A DNA stretch of 64,000 bases from Bacteroidota bacterium (GTDB lineage Bacteria; Bacteroidota; Bacteroidia; Cytophagales; Cyclobacteriaceae): the NCBI GenBank assembly GCA_018267275.1, contig JAFDYV010000001.1, positions 62,001 through 126,000 on the forward strand, given 5' to 3'. A model generated the notes under the pieces. The model was not told where the DNA came from. It ran no database searches and was given only the letters and a program-made list of their open reading frames with translations. How positions within the stretch are numbered: the first letter of the stretch is position 1; each line of letters starts with the position of its first letter. The position numbers and the translations under genes were made by a program. Shown here piece after piece: positions 50,102 to 59,470 of the stretch.

Positions 50102-50923
50102 TTAATTATTAAGTGCCCCATCGTCTACCCAGCAGGCAATTAAATCAATTTGGGTTTGGGTGAGTGCGGAAATTCCATTTCCTATAATCGGCATAGTGCG
50201 ATTACCGGTGCGAAGTTTTATACGGTCTTTCTGGCTAGAAACATTCGCAAAGACTGTCCAATCTCGCGGACCCGTTCCAGCTCCGTGACAATTTGGAACA
50301 TTGCACGAAAGATCAAAGATTGGTTTGATCTGTGTCGAATACTTGATACCCATATTTTCCCTACCTACCACTACGCCAAAAGATTTAAGGCAATCTTCCG
50401 AGTCTTTCACAACTACGTTGTAAGTTCCTTCTTTGATGTTACTGAGTACATTGTTTGGCGTGAATCCTCCAATTCCAAAAAGGTAAAAGTAGGGAGGTTT
50501 GCCGCCAGTACCAGTAACCGTGATGCTGCCGTTTGGAGCTGCGCATTGACTGTTATTGACCACTACCCTTGTGGCATTAAGCGTTGAGTTTGCTGCATCA
50601 ATCACCACATCAATTGACTTTTTGCAACCATTGGCATCTTTTACCTCAACACTATACGTACCCGCGCCCAAACTGCCAAATTGCGGGTTTGTTTGAAACA
50701 CACCTCCGTTCACGCTATAGTCATAAGGCGGTTTACCAAATGAACCAGCCACCACCAAACTGCCATCGATGGCCTTACAGCCAGAGGCATCTTGCTTGCT
50801 CACAAGTGTCAAAGTTAAATAGCTGTTATTGCAATCGAAAGGTTTATTAACATCATTATTTGTGCAAGCAATTGCCAACCAACCATATAGAACAAATAAA
50901 CGAATGCTCCGAGTCGATTTCAT
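50102..50923 (-). CDS. SprB-repeat lipoprotein with cytochrome-like CX4CH domain
   Basis: This 273-residue protein has a lipoprotein signal ending near Cys20 (WLAIAC) and two SprB-like repeats (about 40-110 and 115-185, each with SVNGGVFQTNPQFGSLGAGTYSVEVKDANGC or LFGIGGFTPNNVLSNIKEGTYNVVVKDSEDC). A C-terminal domain (about 195-270) with YSTQIKPIFDLSCNVPNCH follows. The motif is CX4CH (207, 212, 213) rather than the usual CXXCH, followed by a Met in TMPIIG (244) and LTQTQIDLIACWVDDGA at the end, which matches the cytochrome-like domains of Bacteroidota in which heme attachment is plausible but unproven. It ends 11 bases before the YceI start and heads the operon. Confidence 0.85.
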   Translation of the reverse strand: MKSTRSIRLFVLYGWLAIACTNNDVNKPFDCNNSYLTLTLVSKQDASGCKAIDGSLVVAGSFGKPPYDYSVNGGVFQTNPQFGSLGAGTYSVEVKDANGCKKSIDVVIDAANSTLNATRVVVNNSQCAAPNGSITVTGTGGKPPYFYLFGIGGFTPNNVLSNIKEGTYNVVVKDSEDCLKSFGVVVGRENMGIKYSTQIKPIFDLSCNVPNCHGAGTGPRDWTVFANVSSQKDRIKLRTGNRTMPIIGNGISALTQTQIDLIACWVDDGALNN

Positions 50924-51010
50924 AATGGGTGATGGTTAACGAAAGTAAGTTTATTTCGCGAGAATGGGAAATACTTGTTGGCACAACTTTTCTTCAAATC
51001 GAGATGGCCT

Positions 51011-51049
51011 AAAAAAGAAAATCCCCCAAAGTCCTTGACCCCGGGGGAT
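51011..51049 (-). terminator. Rho-independent terminator after the 67-residue gene
   Basis: ATCCCCC pairs with GGGGGAT across a loop of 15 bases; on the - strand the stem is followed by TTTCTTTTTT. It lies about 100 bases after the stop of the 67-residue gene, with no gene in between. Confidence 0.75.
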
Positions 51050-51152
51050 AATCCTGTCTATAGTTGGCTTTAATCTGATTCAAAAGTAAAAGAGGCGAAT
51101 AAACTACAAAACGATGAACCGATTAACGGATTTTTTTTGGGTCAAATTGCTT

Positions 51153-51356
51153 TTAAGGCCGATGAGTTGCTTTAATTGAATCTTTCGCAACAGAATCCGA
51201 CTTCAAATATTGCTTTTTAAGGCGCTCTTTGAGTTGCGATTTTGAGCCCGGAAATGTTGTGCGCGAGCTTACATCATAACTGAAATAAACTATGCCTGCC
51301 AAAAAGACAAAGCCAATCAGTAAGAATATTTTTTTAGAACGCGACACTAAAGGCAC
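51153..51356 (-). CDS. Small membrane-anchored protein, 67 residues
   Basis: The protein begins MPLVSRSKKIFLLIGFVFLAGIVYFSYDV, one membrane helix preceded by basic residues, and ends with a charged helix (SKSQLKERLKKQYLKSDSVAKDSIKATHRP) predicted to lie outside the membrane. Its start shares one base with the stop of the previous gene, so translation is coupled. No family was recognised. A strong terminator follows. Confidence 0.65.
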   Translation of the reverse strand: MPLVSRSKKIFLLIGFVFLAGIVYFSYDVSSRTTFPGSKSQLKERLKKQYLKSDSVAKDSIKATHRP

Positions 51357-51940
51357 TATTTGTTGAAAGTTGTGATTGCCTTTTCAAGCTTTTTCTTCTT
51401 AGCAAACTTTAACGCCTCTGGATTGTCGGCAACCATTTCCTCTAAATTGTTTTTGTTCAAAGGCAAAATTGGGGAACCCTCTCCGCGCTGAATGGCAATC
51501 AAACTACCCGTTCCTTTTTCTGCTAAGTATGAATATCCATTGATCTTTCCTCTTACTGCTAGAAAAAGCCAGCAACTATCGGTGGGCATGCCAACAATCT
51601 TCAAACCGGTTTCATCAATGCGGTAAATCTCTTTGGTATCTGAAGGCTTGATAACTAATTTCTGACGGTTAATTTTTGTTCGGATTACGTGGTTTTTTTC
51701 TGAGATATCGATTTTCGCTTTGACCTGCACACTGCTGTCGCCATTAAACACAATTGTGAATGGGTGTTTTAAGCTGGGTGAGGCGGGGCCACCATAGTAC
51801 ATGCGCGGGCCGGGCACCCAAGTAGTGTAAGTCGCGTTGCCATACGGTGTACGGATTGTATTGGACATGGGCATCATTTGCGCAAATGCAGTGGTGACCA
51901 AAAGACTTGAAGCCAAACTCAAAATGAATGATTTAACCAT
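51356..51940 (-). CDS. Exported hypothetical protein, 194 residues
   Basis: From the ATG at 51940 the protein starts with a signal peptide (MVKSFILSLASSLLVTTAFAQ). The mature part has TPYGNATYTTWVPGPRMYYGGPASP, a strand-rich middle (STVQVKAKIDISEKNHVIRTKINRQ-like) and a C-terminal helix with EEMVADNPEALKFAKKKKLEKAI. No family was recognised. The frame could extend 12 codons upstream to a TTG, but a -7 promoter element lies inside that stretch, so the shorter form is preferred. The next gene is translationally coupled. Confidence 0.7.
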   Translation of the reverse strand: MVKSFILSLASSLLVTTAFAQMMPMSNTIRTPYGNATYTTWVPGPRMYYGGPASPSLKHPFTIVFNGDSSVQVKAKIDISEKNHVIRTKINRQKLVIKPSDTKEIYRIDETGLKIVGMPTDSCWLFLAVRGKINGYSYLAEKGTGSLIAIQRGEGSPILPLNKNNLEEMVADNPEALKFAKKKKLEKAITTFNK

Positions 51941-51960
51941 GCGAAGCTTATTTATTTCTG

Positions 51961-51968
51961 CAAAGATA
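51961..51968 (-). promoter_or_regulatory. -7 promoter element upstream of the 194-residue gene
   Basis: On the - strand the sequence reads TATCTTTG, a perfect match to the Bacteroidota TAnnTTTG. It lies 20 bases before the chosen ATG and inside the longer reading frame. No TTG is seen at the ideal -33 position. Confidence 0.55.
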
Positions 51969-52002
51969 GCGTTCAAGCGCGACTAAGTTTTTTGCGTAAA
52001 CC

Positions 52003-52030
52003 AAAAAAAATGGGGCTCTCGCCCCATTTT
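52003..52030 (-). terminator. Rho-independent terminator after rplT
   Basis: AAAATGGGGC pairs with GCCCCATTTT around a 4-base loop, and the - strand continues with a run of T. It follows the rplT stop by about 20 bases and ends the thrS-infC-rpmI-rplT transcript. Confidence 0.85.
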
Positions 52031-52051
52031 AAATAAGTCTAACACGACTTG

Positions 52052-52396
52052 TTACTTCAATTGCTTCACCACAGCTTCAAACGCGGTGGGGTGATTCATG
52101 GCCAAGTCAGCAAGCACCTTGCGGTTAAGGTCTATGTTGGATTTCTTCACTTTGCCCATAAATTCTGAGTACGACATTCCGTGCAAACGAGCACCGGCAT
52201 TGATACGGGCAATCCACAACGCGCGGAAGTCCCTCTTCTTCGCTTTGCGGTCACGATAAGCGTAGACCAAGCCTTTTTCGATCGCGTTTTTCGCTACTGT
52301 CCAAACGTTTTTCTTACGGCCAAAATAACCTTTGGCCAACTCCATAAATCTTTTGCGCCTTGCGCGGGATGCAACACTGTTTACTGAACGTGGCAT
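52052..52396 (-). CDS. rplT: 50S ribosomal protein L20
   Basis: At 114 residues the protein has the length and conserved sequence of L20: [30 protein letters not shown], then [35 protein letters not shown] and [22 protein letters not shown]20 binds 23S rRNA early in 50S assembly and, in some bacteria, represses its own operon by binding the leader mRNA. It is the last gene of the translation operon, 122 bases after rpmI. Confidence 0.98.
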   Translation of the reverse strand: MPRSVNSVASRARRKRFMELAKGYFGRKKNVWTVAKNAIEKGLVYAYRDRKAKKRDFRALWIARINAGARLHGMSYSEFMGKVKKSNIDLNRKVLADLAMNHPTAFEAVVKQLK

Positions 52397-52518
52397 AATT
52401 TTTAATTTTTGACTGTTGGCGCTCTCAATCTTTCAGAGAATCTTAGATGCCAAAAATCGGGTTAAACATATAAACCAAAACCATCAGGCTTTCAGACCTG
52501 AAGTATCTTTTTATCTCT

Positions 52519-52719
52519 TTATAATAAGTAGGGAAGCATGGGCTTGATGTTCGATTCATCGCGCTTGTTCACGATGGCTTTCTTGGTCAGCCTTCTTTTT
52601 TGCTTCGTAGTTTTTTTGGTAAGAATGTGGTTTTTGAAAGCTCTCTTACGCTTAATTTTTCCGGTGCCCGTTACTTTAAAACGCTTCTTCGCACCTGACT
52701 TGGTTTTTACTTTTGGCAT
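52519..52719 (-). CDS. rpmI: 50S ribosomal protein L35
   Basis: This 66-residue basic protein matches L35 ([44 protein letters not shown] and [11 protein letters not shown]). L35 is a late-assembling small protein of the 50S subunit. It lies between infC (33 bases) and rplT in the common infC-rpmI-rplT order. Confidence 0.98.
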   Translation of the reverse strand: MPKVKTKSGAKKRFKVTGTGKIKRKRAFKNHILTKKTTKQKRRLTKKAIVNKRDESNIKPMLPYLL

Positions 52720-52752
52720 TGTATCTACTCTTTTAAAAAATCCTTCTTCGTT

Positions 52753-53349
52753 CTATTTTCCTGTCTTTCCTTTTGGAGCTACCAACAAATACATCCTCTT
52801 TCCTTCCAACTTGGGCATTGCCTCAACCTTGCCCAATTCTTCAAGTGATGTCGCAAACTTCAACAACAAAATCTCTCCCCGCTCTTTGTACACGATTGAA
52901 CGCCCGGCAAAATGCACGTAAGCCTTTACCTTGGCGCCTTCTTTCAAAAAGTTCTCTGCATGCTTTACTTTAAAGTTGAAATCGTGATCGTCCGTATTAG
53001 GACCGAAACGAATTTCCTTTACAACAGTCTTTTGCGCATGCGCTTTGATCTCTTTCTGCTTCTTTTTCTGCTCGTACTTAAACTTGCTGTAGTCAACAAT
53101 TTTGCAAACAGGCGGATCGGCATTGGGAGAGATCTCTACCAGATCAAGCCCTTGGTCTTGGGCCATCTTAATCGCTACCGGGGTTGGGTAAACATCTACT
53201 TTGATGTTTTCACCTACCACCCTCACCTTTTGAGCAAGGATTCTCTCGTTGATACGATAGGGTTCTTCTACGACTCTCCGTGGACCTCTAACAAAAGGCC
53301 TGTTTCCACCGAAGTTTGGGCGATTACCGCCTCCTTGAAATTGCGCCAC
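52753..53349 (-). CDS. infC: Translation initiation factor IF-3
   Basis: This 198-residue protein has the two-domain IF-3 structure: an N-terminal domain with [72 protein letters not shown] and a C-terminal domain with [57 protein letters not shown]-3 proofs start-codon choice and keeps subunits apart. A Gly- and Arg-rich extension of about 25 residues precedes the first domain. The start codon is GTG; in other bacteria rare infC start codons are used for self-regulation. A promoter element lies upstream of it. Confidence 0.97.
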   Translation of the reverse strand: MAQFQGGGNRPNFGGNRPFVRGPRRVVEEPYRINERILAQKVRVVGENIKVDVYPTPVAIKMAQDQGLDLVEISPNADPPVCKIVDYSKFKYEQKKKQKEIKAHAQKTVVKEIRFGPNTDDHDFNFKVKHAENFLKEGAKVKAYVHFAGRSIVYKERGEILLLKFATSLEELGKVEAMPKLEGKRMYLLVAPKGKTGK

Positions 53350-53409
53350 TCTTTGGGTTTAAGTTCTTAATTTGTTCAAAAACAGCTTGCCTATTAGCAA
53401 ACAAGGCTG

Positions 53410-53438
53410 CAAATATCGCCATAATTTTGGCTTTTCAA
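53410..53438 (-). promoter_or_regulatory. Internal promoter upstream of infC
   Basis: On the - strand a TTG is followed after 18 bases by GATATTTG, which differs from TAnnTTTG at one position. It lies between the thrS stop and the infC start, and its -7 sequence is close to that of the thrS promoter. Confidence 0.45.
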
Positions 53439-53448
53439 AACGATTAGG

Positions 53449-55386
53449 TCAGCTCGGCAAGGCAAAATCCTTAGCAAAGGTGGTAACGAATTCATCAAGG
53501 CCCATGGCACCTTTATCACCTTCACCATGTTTGCGCACCGATATCTTTCCCTCAGTCGCCTCTTTTTCGCCCACAATGAGCATAAAAGGCACTTTTTGGA
53601 CTTCTGAATCGCGGATTTTGCGGCCAATTTTCTCGTCTCGGTCGTCCAAAAAACCGCGAATATCCCGCTCCTTCAGCTTATCAACCACCGATTGTGCATA
53701 GTCGTTGAATTTCTCAGAAATCGGCAGAACCGAGAACTGCTCGGGTGCCAACCATAATGGGAAATTGCCCGCACAATGTTCTATGAGCACAGCCACAAAT
53801 CGCTCCATCGAGCCAAATGGGGCACGATGGATCATTACCGGCCGGTGTTTTTGATTATCTGCACCTACATATTCGAGTTCGAAACGCTGTGGTAATTGAT
53901 AGTCTACTTGTATGGTGCCCAACTGCCAACTGCGCCCTAGCGCATCCTTCACCATAAAATCAAGCTTGGGTCCATAGAAGGCCGCCTCGCCTTTCACTGC
54001 TACTGTTTTCAAACCTCTTTCATCGGCTGCTTCTTGAATCTCGCGCTCCGCTCTGTCCCAAAGCGCATCTTCACCAATGTACTTGGCCTTGTTTTCCGGA
54101 TCTCTCAGTGAAACTTGTGCTGTATAGTTTTCAAAGCCCAGCGACTTAAATACAAACAATACCAAATCGATCACCTTTACAAATTCCTGCTTTACCTGAT
54201 CGGGCCGGCAAAAAATATGGGCGTCATCTTGCGTGAACCCTCGCACACGGGTGAGCCCGTGTAACTCACCACTTTGTTCGTAGCGGTAAACCGTTCCAAA
54301 TTCAGCCAAGCGAATAGGAAGATCTTTGTACGAACGCGGTTTTACTTTGTAAATCTCGCAGTGGTGCGGGCAGTTCATCGGCTTCAGCAAAAACTCTTCG
54401 CCCTCATCCGGTGTGTGGATGGGCTGAAAAGAATCTTTGCCATACTTTTCATAATGGCCCGAAGTAACATATAATTGCTTGCTGCCAATGTGTGGCGTAA
54501 CCACCGGATCATACCCTGCGCGCACCTGCGCTCTACGCATAAACTGCTCTAACCTCTCGCGGAGCACGGTGCCCTTCGGCAACCACAACGGCAAGCCCAT
54601 GCCTACCTTCTCAGAAAAAGCAAACAGCTCCAGTTCTTTACCCAACTTGCGGTGATCACGCTTTTTTGCTTCCTCCAGCATGAAAAGATATTCGTCCAAT
54701 TCTTTTTGCTTCGGGAACGTGATACCGTAAATGCGCTTGAGCATTTTGTTTTTTTCATCGCCACGCCAATAGGCACCAGCAACATTTAGCAACTTAATCG
54801 CTTTGATGGGGCCGGTAGTGGGTATATGCGGACCGCGACATAAATCAACGAAGTTGCCTTGCTGGTAAAATGTGATTGAACCGTCCGCCAGTCCATCGAT
54901 CAGCTCTAGCTTATAAGGATCGCCTTTTGTTGTAAAGTAATCAAGCGCTTCTTTCTTAGAAACATCGCGTCTCACAAAGGGATTGTTCTGTTTAGCCAAC
55001 TCCCCCATCTTCTTCTCCACAGCTGCTAGTTCTTCATCGCCAAACGGGGTATCGCCTAAGTCTACATCGTAGTAAAACCCATTTTCAATTGGTGGACCGA
55101 TCCCGAATTTCACGCCAGGGTAAAGCGCCTCGAGAGCCTCGGCAAACAGGTGCGCGCTCGAATGCCAAAAAGCATATTTGCCTCCTTTGTCGTTCCACGT
55201 AAAAATTTTGATGGAAGCATCCGCTTGAATCGGCCGGCTCAAGTCCCAGATTTCTCCGTTTACTTCTATCGACAAGGCATTGCGTGCCAAACCCTCGCTA
55301 ATGCTTTGGGCAATTTCAATACCTTTTACGCCTTGCTGAAACTGTTTCACGCTGCCATCGGGCAGGGTGATATTAACTAAGCTCAT
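53449..55386 (-). CDS. thrS: Threonyl-tRNA synthetase
   Basis: This 645-residue protein has the full ThrRS plan: an N-terminal TGS domain (about 1-60), the editing domain (about 65-225, with [20 protein letters not shown]) and a class II catalytic core with the zinc-binding [11 protein letters not shown] and motif 2 [31 protein letters not shown]. The C-terminal anticodon-binding domain (about 540-645) follows. Length is normal for the family. It heads the thrS-infC-rpmI-rplT operon, with a promoter upstream. Confidence 0.98.
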   Translation of the reverse strand: MSLVNITLPDGSVKQFQQGVKGIEIAQSISEGLARNALSIEVNGEIWDLSRPIQADASIKIFTWNDKGGKYAFWHSSAHLFAEALEALYPGVKFGIGPPIENGFYYDVDLGDTPFGDEELAAVEKKMGELAKQNNPFVRRDVSKKEALDYFTTKGDPYKLELIDGLADGSITFYQQGNFVDLCRGPHIPTTGPIKAIKLLNVAGAYWRGDEKNKMLKRIYGITFPKQKELDEYLFMLEEAKKRDHRKLGKELELFAFSEKVGMGLPLWLPKGTVLRERLEQFMRRAQVRAGYDPVVTPHIGSKQLYVTSGHYEKYGKDSFQPIHTPDEGEEFLLKPMNCPHHCEIYKVKPRSYKDLPIRLAEFGTVYRYEQSGELHGLTRVRGFTQDDAHIFCRPDQVKQEFVKVIDLVLFVFKSLGFENYTAQVSLRDPENKAKYIGEDALWDRAEREIQEAADERGLKTVAVKGEAAFYGPKLDFMVKDALGRSWQLGTIQVDYQLPQRFELEYVGADNQKHRPVMIHRAPFGSMERFVAVLIEHCAGNFPLWLAPEQFSVLPISEKFNDYAQSVVDKLKERDIRGFLDDRDEKIGRKIRDSEVQKVPFMLIVGEKEATEGKISVRKHGEGDKGAMGLDEFVTTFAKDFALPS

Positions 55387-55405
55387 GAACTAGAATTTTG
55401 AACCG

Positions 55406-55437
55406 CAAATATGGCGGTAATTGATCGTTTCAGCAAA
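55406..55437 (-). promoter_or_regulatory. Promoter of the thrS operon
   Basis: On the - strand TTTG is followed after 20 bases by CATATTTG, one base away from the Bacteroidota -7 consensus TAnnTTTG. It lies 20 bases before the thrS ATG, giving a short leader. Confidence 0.5.
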
Positions 55438-55449
55438 GATTTTGAATTG

Positions 55450-57972
55450 CTACAACTGCAACTGTACGGAAAAGAAAACTCCAAATCGTGTGGCGTCACT
55501 ATCCAGATAAGATAGTCGGTGTACAAAGTCTACACGAAGAAACTTGAATATGTTTTCTACTCCATAACCCAATTCGACATAAGGCTGATCAGGAGTAAGC
55601 CTTTTGGCAATGACGGCAGGAAGCTCGCCCGGCCCTTGCAAGCGTTCTGCATTCAGTTTATTGTACTGGAAGTTCGCATCGTTCATAGAGCCTACCAACA
55701 CATTGGCGGTTGCCAAAAAGCGCCACTTCAGCTTTTGAATAATGGGCAGTTTATTCGACAAGAATCCTTCTAAATTTTGTCGGTATTGGATAGACCCATA
55801 CTGATCAGATGCAAATTCGCCAAACTGCACTAAGTTGAAGTTGACAGGTGCATAAATGTACGATTCGTTGCCCAGGTGAACGGACAGCAAAGGGAAGGGT
55901 AACGTGCCAAACACTTTTTCGCCCGTCAAATTGATATATCCGTTGCCGAGCGGGCCCATCTTCATGCGCTTGGTCATATTGAACCGAATCTTATCATATT
56001 CGAAGTCACTGTTCAATACTCCGCTAAAGCCTTTTGTATAACGCACGGTAAAAACCGGCCACTTCTTCTGTTCGAGGCCGATGCGGTCGTTGTCGTTTTG
56101 TAAATAAATCTGATCGCGTGCATAACGCGTCTCCAAGAATATTTCAGAAGCGTTGTAGGCGTTCCGTTGCTCGCCCACGGGGTTGTTAGGGTCGCGATAG
56201 AAGCCAAAACTAAAGACGGGATCAAAATCAAATTGGCGCAACGCCACGCGCTGGGTAAAACCTTTGAACAGTTCTCTTTCAAACGTGGCACGGTACTCAT
56301 TGTAATAAAAACCAGCTCGGTAGTTACCCCAGCGGCTGGCAAACAAAAACAACGGGAACTCTGATACATAATCTTCGTCTAACCCGAGCCGGCCCATCTC
56401 GTGACGAGCGCGCACTGTCAGCGTTGTCCACCTTCGCTTGTTAAAAATGTAACGTGCAAATGCGGTGTATTTCAATCGCTGGTCCTTAAAGCCGTATGCT
56501 AACTGAGCCCCCAATACCCACTTTTTGCTAAACTTAATGTTCGTTTTAAACCCGGCCTGCACGCGAAATCCCTCCACTGTGTTATTGGCAATTACGCCCA
56601 AATATGGCCCCACAAATACTTTACCTGTTTTGTAATATCCATTCAAAACCAACTTCACAATATCGATGTACGACTTCACGATTGGTATCGATTGTATCGT
56701 ATCAATCATGTGATACACGCTTTTTTCGGTAGTAGTGAGAGGCTCATGGCGCAGGGAATCCCAAACTTTATCATCCTCTTCCAACTTTGCATCCTCATTC
56801 AACACCACGCTTTGATCGTAAAACTTTGTCGGCTTGGGTTGGTTCAAAACATGATTCTTGTGGCTCATGTAAAACTTTGCCAACAAACCCGTAGTATTTT
56901 CTGTCAATTGCCCCACTGAAATCAATACCCTTGCCTTGACAGGCAACCATGCGATGTCATCTATTTTCTCGTAGGTATGTTGGATGCGAATCTTATCAAT
57001 GAAATTGATATTTGCAGTTGCACCAATGGTCGCATCAATTTGCTTGATGGCATAATCACCTTTGGTGATGAACATCGTGCCTGTAAAGGCCAACGCCTGC
57101 GCATCGCGCGGAAAAAAATCTAAACGATAACAGAAATACCCGTCAACCATCAGACTGTCAGTCAGGTCATAGTCATAATACAACCGCCAACCATCAGCAA
57201 TTGGTGATACCAGTTGCTTGCGGCTGAAGTTAAGCCAATTCATATAGAAGTTATAGTCTTGCAGCGATGAGCCCACCAACTGAGTAATCATGGCTCCGTC
57301 TTCTACGCCTAAGCCATTTACTTTTGACTTTACAATCACCTCTGTTTTTAGCTGTGGGTTATCGCGGTAGTAGTTTTTCGAAATTGTTTCAGACATAAAC
57401 AATGGCAAAATCGCTTTCCCATCTTCACCAGCAATGCGATCTAAGCTGTCTAAAACCTGACCGATTTTCTTCATCACCTTACGTTCCCTCATCTTTTGTG
57501 AAATCTTGTCGGCATCGATCTCCATTTTCGAATACGTCTCGTGCTCGTAAGCTGTCAGGTTCCGTTTGTCGTTTTTGCTTTTATTGTCTACGACCTTGCG
57601 AAGGATTTCAAACGCAGGGTTTTCACCAGCCTTCACTACAACTTCTTGCAGTTTGGTGGTCTCTTCATCTAACTGAAAATTGATTACTTGTGCAATCCGT
57701 TTTTTGATTGCTTTTACGCGTGGCCTGTAGCCAATGAATGAGGCTACTATAGAATCTGTAGGGTTGCTGGTATGAATTTTAAAGTTCCCATCAAAATCGG
57801 TGGTCGCACCAATGGATGTTCCTTTGAATATCACATTAGCAAAAGGAATCGGATCGCCTGTGCCAGCATCAGTTACTTTGCCAGTCACCACCGTTTCTTG
57901 CGCCAACCCTGCTGCACCTATCAACAGAAATGAAACAACCGCACAGAGAGCCTTTCTAAACACAGAGATCAC
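55450..57972 (-). CDS. DUF5686 outer-membrane protein with carboxypeptidase-regulatory-like domain
   Basis: This 840-residue protein has a signal peptide (AVVSFLLIGAAGLAQ) and an N-terminal carboxypeptidase-regulatory-like domain (about 25-110, with VVTGKVTDAGTGDPIPFANVIFKGTSIGATTDFDGNF). A long DUF5686 region of alternating strands follows and ends with an aromatic beta strand (FGVFFSVQLQL). The C-terminal strand and size fit a TonB-receptor-like outer-membrane barrel. It begins with GTG; no ATG lies near. A perfect -7 element lies upstream. DUF5686 proteins are Bacteroidota-specific and of unknown substrate. Confidence 0.85.
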   Translation of the reverse strand: MISVFRKALCAVVSFLLIGAAGLAQETVVTGKVTDAGTGDPIPFANVIFKGTSIGATTDFDGNFKIHTSNPTDSIVASFIGYRPRVKAIKKRIAQVINFQLDEETTKLQEVVVKAGENPAFEILRKVVDNKSKNDKRNLTAYEHETYSKMEIDADKISQKMRERKVMKKIGQVLDSLDRIAGEDGKAILPLFMSETISKNYYRDNPQLKTEVIVKSKVNGLGVEDGAMITQLVGSSLQDYNFYMNWLNFSRKQLVSPIADGWRLYYDYDLTDSLMVDGYFCYRLDFFPRDAQALAFTGTMFITKGDYAIKQIDATIGATANINFIDKIRIQHTYEKIDDIAWLPVKARVLISVGQLTENTTGLLAKFYMSHKNHVLNQPKPTKFYDQSVVLNEDAKLEEDDKVWDSLRHEPLTTTEKSVYHMIDTIQSIPIVKSYIDIVKLVLNGYYKTGKVFVGPYLGVIANNTVEGFRVQAGFKTNIKFSKKWVLGAQLAYGFKDQRLKYTAFARYIFNKRRWTTLTVRARHEMGRLGLDEDYVSEFPLFLFASRWGNYRAGFYYNEYRATFERELFKGFTQRVALRQFDFDPVFSFGFYRDPNNPVGEQRNAYNASEIFLETRYARDQIYLQNDNDRIGLEQKKWPVFTVRYTKGFSGVLNSDFEYDKIRFNMTKRMKMGPLGNGYINLTGEKVFGTLPFPLLSVHLGNESYIYAPVNFNLVQFGEFASDQYGSIQYRQNLEGFLSNKLPIIQKLKWRFLATANVLVGSMNDANFQYNKLNAERLQGPGELPAVIAKRLTPDQPYVELGYGVENIFKFLRVDFVHRLSYLDSDATRFGVFFSVQLQL

Positions 57973-57996
57973 CTTTATAAAACAACGTTAAAGTTA

Positions 57997-58004
57997 CAAA
58001 ACTA
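57997..58004 (-). promoter_or_regulatory. -7 promoter element of the DUF5686 gene
   Basis: On the - strand the sequence reads TAGTTTTG, a perfect match to TAnnTTTG, 25 bases before the GTG start. No TTG is present at the ideal -33 spacing. Confidence 0.45.
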
Positions 58005-58062
58005 AAAATTTATTCATACGAAATTGACGTCCTTAAGTTGCAGACCAATCAATAAAAAGTAA

Positions 58063-58713
58063 TCAAATCGTTAAACCCTCGCGCGCGCCCAAATGCCTTG
58101 GCGTTGTTTTCAACAAATAAAGATCTAAGACTGCTTTCGTGCGTGCAAAATATTCGCGCAACTCAACCTTCAATGTCCCGTCAAAGCTAGCATCTGTTCG
58201 CCACGCCACCACATCCATTCGATAATAGTCGCCAATAAAGATCGCTCGGTAACAGTGAAATGGCTGCGTTACAATCAACACTTTATTCTGCCCAAAAATT
58301 TCTTTGCAACGCACCATTGAGTCTAGCGTACGCAGCCCGGCAAAGTCAAGTGTGATCAACCCAGCCGGCACTCCCGCCTTGATCAATGCCTTGCGCATCT
58401 CCGCGGGTTCATTGTAATACTTCGTTCGGTTGTCTCCACTAAGCAAAAACGCTTTGGCTTTCCCGAGCTTATACAACTTCGCAGCCGTTTCAATTCTGTC
58501 TTCAAAATACGGGTTCGGTGTACCGCCCATCAGTTTGCTGCTGGTTCCAAGTACCAAAACAACGCTGCTATCGGGCAGAACTTGATAATCAGAAATGATT
58601 CTTTCTTTCGTGCTTTCAATAACCCACCAGTTCGCTACAGTAAAAACAACCGCAGCCAACGCTACAAGCCACCACGCAACCTTCAACGACTTCTTCATCC
58701 ATTTAGCTGGCAC
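58063..58713 (-). CDS. SanA/YdcF-family membrane protein (DUF218)
   Basis: This 216-residue protein has one N-terminal membrane helix (VAWWLVALAAVVFTVANWWVI) and a DUF218 domain: VVLVLGTSSKLMGGTPNPYFEDRIETAAKLYKLGKAKAFLLSGDNRT, YYNEPAEMRKALIKAGVPAGLITLDFAGLRTLDSMVRCKEIFG and VLIVTQPFHCYRAIFIG. This matches SanA of Escherichia coli, linked to envelope permeability and vancomycin sensitivity. Enzymatic activity of the family is unsettled. A start five codons later would also fit. Confidence 0.88.
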   Translation of the reverse strand: MPAKWMKKSLKVAWWLVALAAVVFTVANWWVIESTKERIISDYQVLPDSSVVLVLGTSSKLMGGTPNPYFEDRIETAAKLYKLGKAKAFLLSGDNRTKYYNEPAEMRKALIKAGVPAGLITLDFAGLRTLDSMVRCKEIFGQNKVLIVTQPFHCYRAIFIGDYYRMDVVAWRTDASFDGTLKVELREYFARTKAVLDLYLLKTTPRHLGAREGLTI

Positions 58714-58739
58714 AAACGTAGATTAAAGCAGCCGTAAAG

Positions 58740-59420
58740 TTAGGCAATAGAACGAAGAAATTCTTGTTCAATTAAGTCACTTCTTCGAATCGATTTTCTC
58801 ATCCATTGCAACCGAATGGTGTGCTTCTCTTCTTCGGTCAGTTGCCAGTCCGCTGGCGATTTCCTCAACCTGGGCAGCAACGCATGCATGCAGATGGCCG
58901 CACTTACCGAGATATTCATGCTTTCAGTAAAACCCACCATTGGTATATAGACTTTCTGATCAGCCAGTTCCAATGCTTCTTGCGAGACACCTTCCGATTC
59001 ATTGCCCATTACCACGGCCAGCTTTTCGGTTACATCAACATCCTCAATCGATATACCTTCCACGTCAGGATGAGTGACCAAAATTTTGTAGCCGGCCGAT
59101 TTCAAATCAGTCAAACAAGGTTTGGTATTGCGCATGTTTTTGCCTTTGTAACGCACAATATCAATCCACTTGTTAGAGCCTTTTAGCACCCGTTTATTTG
59201 TTTCGAAATGATTATTGTCGTCAATGATATAAAGATTTTGTATTCCGTAACACTCGCATGTGCGAACTACCGCGCTCATGTTGTGCGGCTGCTGAATATT
59301 TTCCAACACCATGGCAATGTGCTTCGTACGCTGCGATAATACGCGCTCAATGGTTTGTTGGCGGTTATCCGTTAGATATTGTTGAAAGTGATGCGTAAGT
59401 TGTTCCGACTTTCTATCCAT
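58740..59420 (-). CDS. trmH: TrmH-family tRNA/rRNA 2'-O-methyltransferase
   Basis: This SpoU-class methyltransferase has the trefoil-knot motifs: IAMVLENIQQPHNMSAVVRTCECYGIQNLYII (motif 1, with NMSAVVRT), LAVVMGNESEGVSQEALELADQKVYIPMVGFTESMNISVSAAICMHALL (motifs 2 and 3). The absence of an N-terminal rRNA-binding domain and the C-terminal RLRKSPADWQLTEEEKHTIRLQWMRKSIRR fit TrmH, which methylates G18 of tRNA. The frame could start at a TTG three codons upstream, but the ATG at 59420 is preferred because a promoter -7 element covers the TTG. Confidence 0.9.
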   Translation of the reverse strand: MDRKSEQLTHHFQQYLTDNRQQTIERVLSQRTKHIAMVLENIQQPHNMSAVVRTCECYGIQNLYIIDDNNHFETNKRVLKGSNKWIDIVRYKGKNMRNTKPCLTDLKSAGYKILVTHPDVEGISIEDVDVTEKLAVVMGNESEGVSQEALELADQKVYIPMVGFTESMNISVSAAICMHALLPRLRKSPADWQLTEEEKHTIRLQWMRKSIRRSDLIEQEFLRSIA

Positions 59421-59426
59421 AACATT

Positions 59427-59434
59427 CAAAAATA
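59427..59434 (-). promoter_or_regulatory. -7 promoter element of trmH
   Basis: On the - strand the sequence reads TATTTTTG, a perfect TAnnTTTG, ending 7 bases before the ATG at 59420. The mRNA would have almost no leader. It overlaps a TTG alternative start codon. Confidence 0.45.
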
Positions 59435-59454
59435 GACAAAGTAAGATGAATGTT

Positions 59455-59462
59455 TATTTTTG
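59455..59462 (+). promoter_or_regulatory. -7 promoter element of the GH1 gene
   Basis: TATTTTTG, a perfect TAnnTTTG, lies 9 bases before the ATG at 59471 and inside the longer reading frame. The trmH element is only about 20 bases away on the other strand, so the two genes share a very compact divergent promoter. Confidence 0.45.
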
Positions 59463-59470
59463 CACCGCCC

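Noticed and set aside
51011..51049. A GC-rich hairpin that could be a riboswitch
   Set aside because: It is a simple stem with a T run, placed and oriented as a terminator; no extended conserved aptamer is present.
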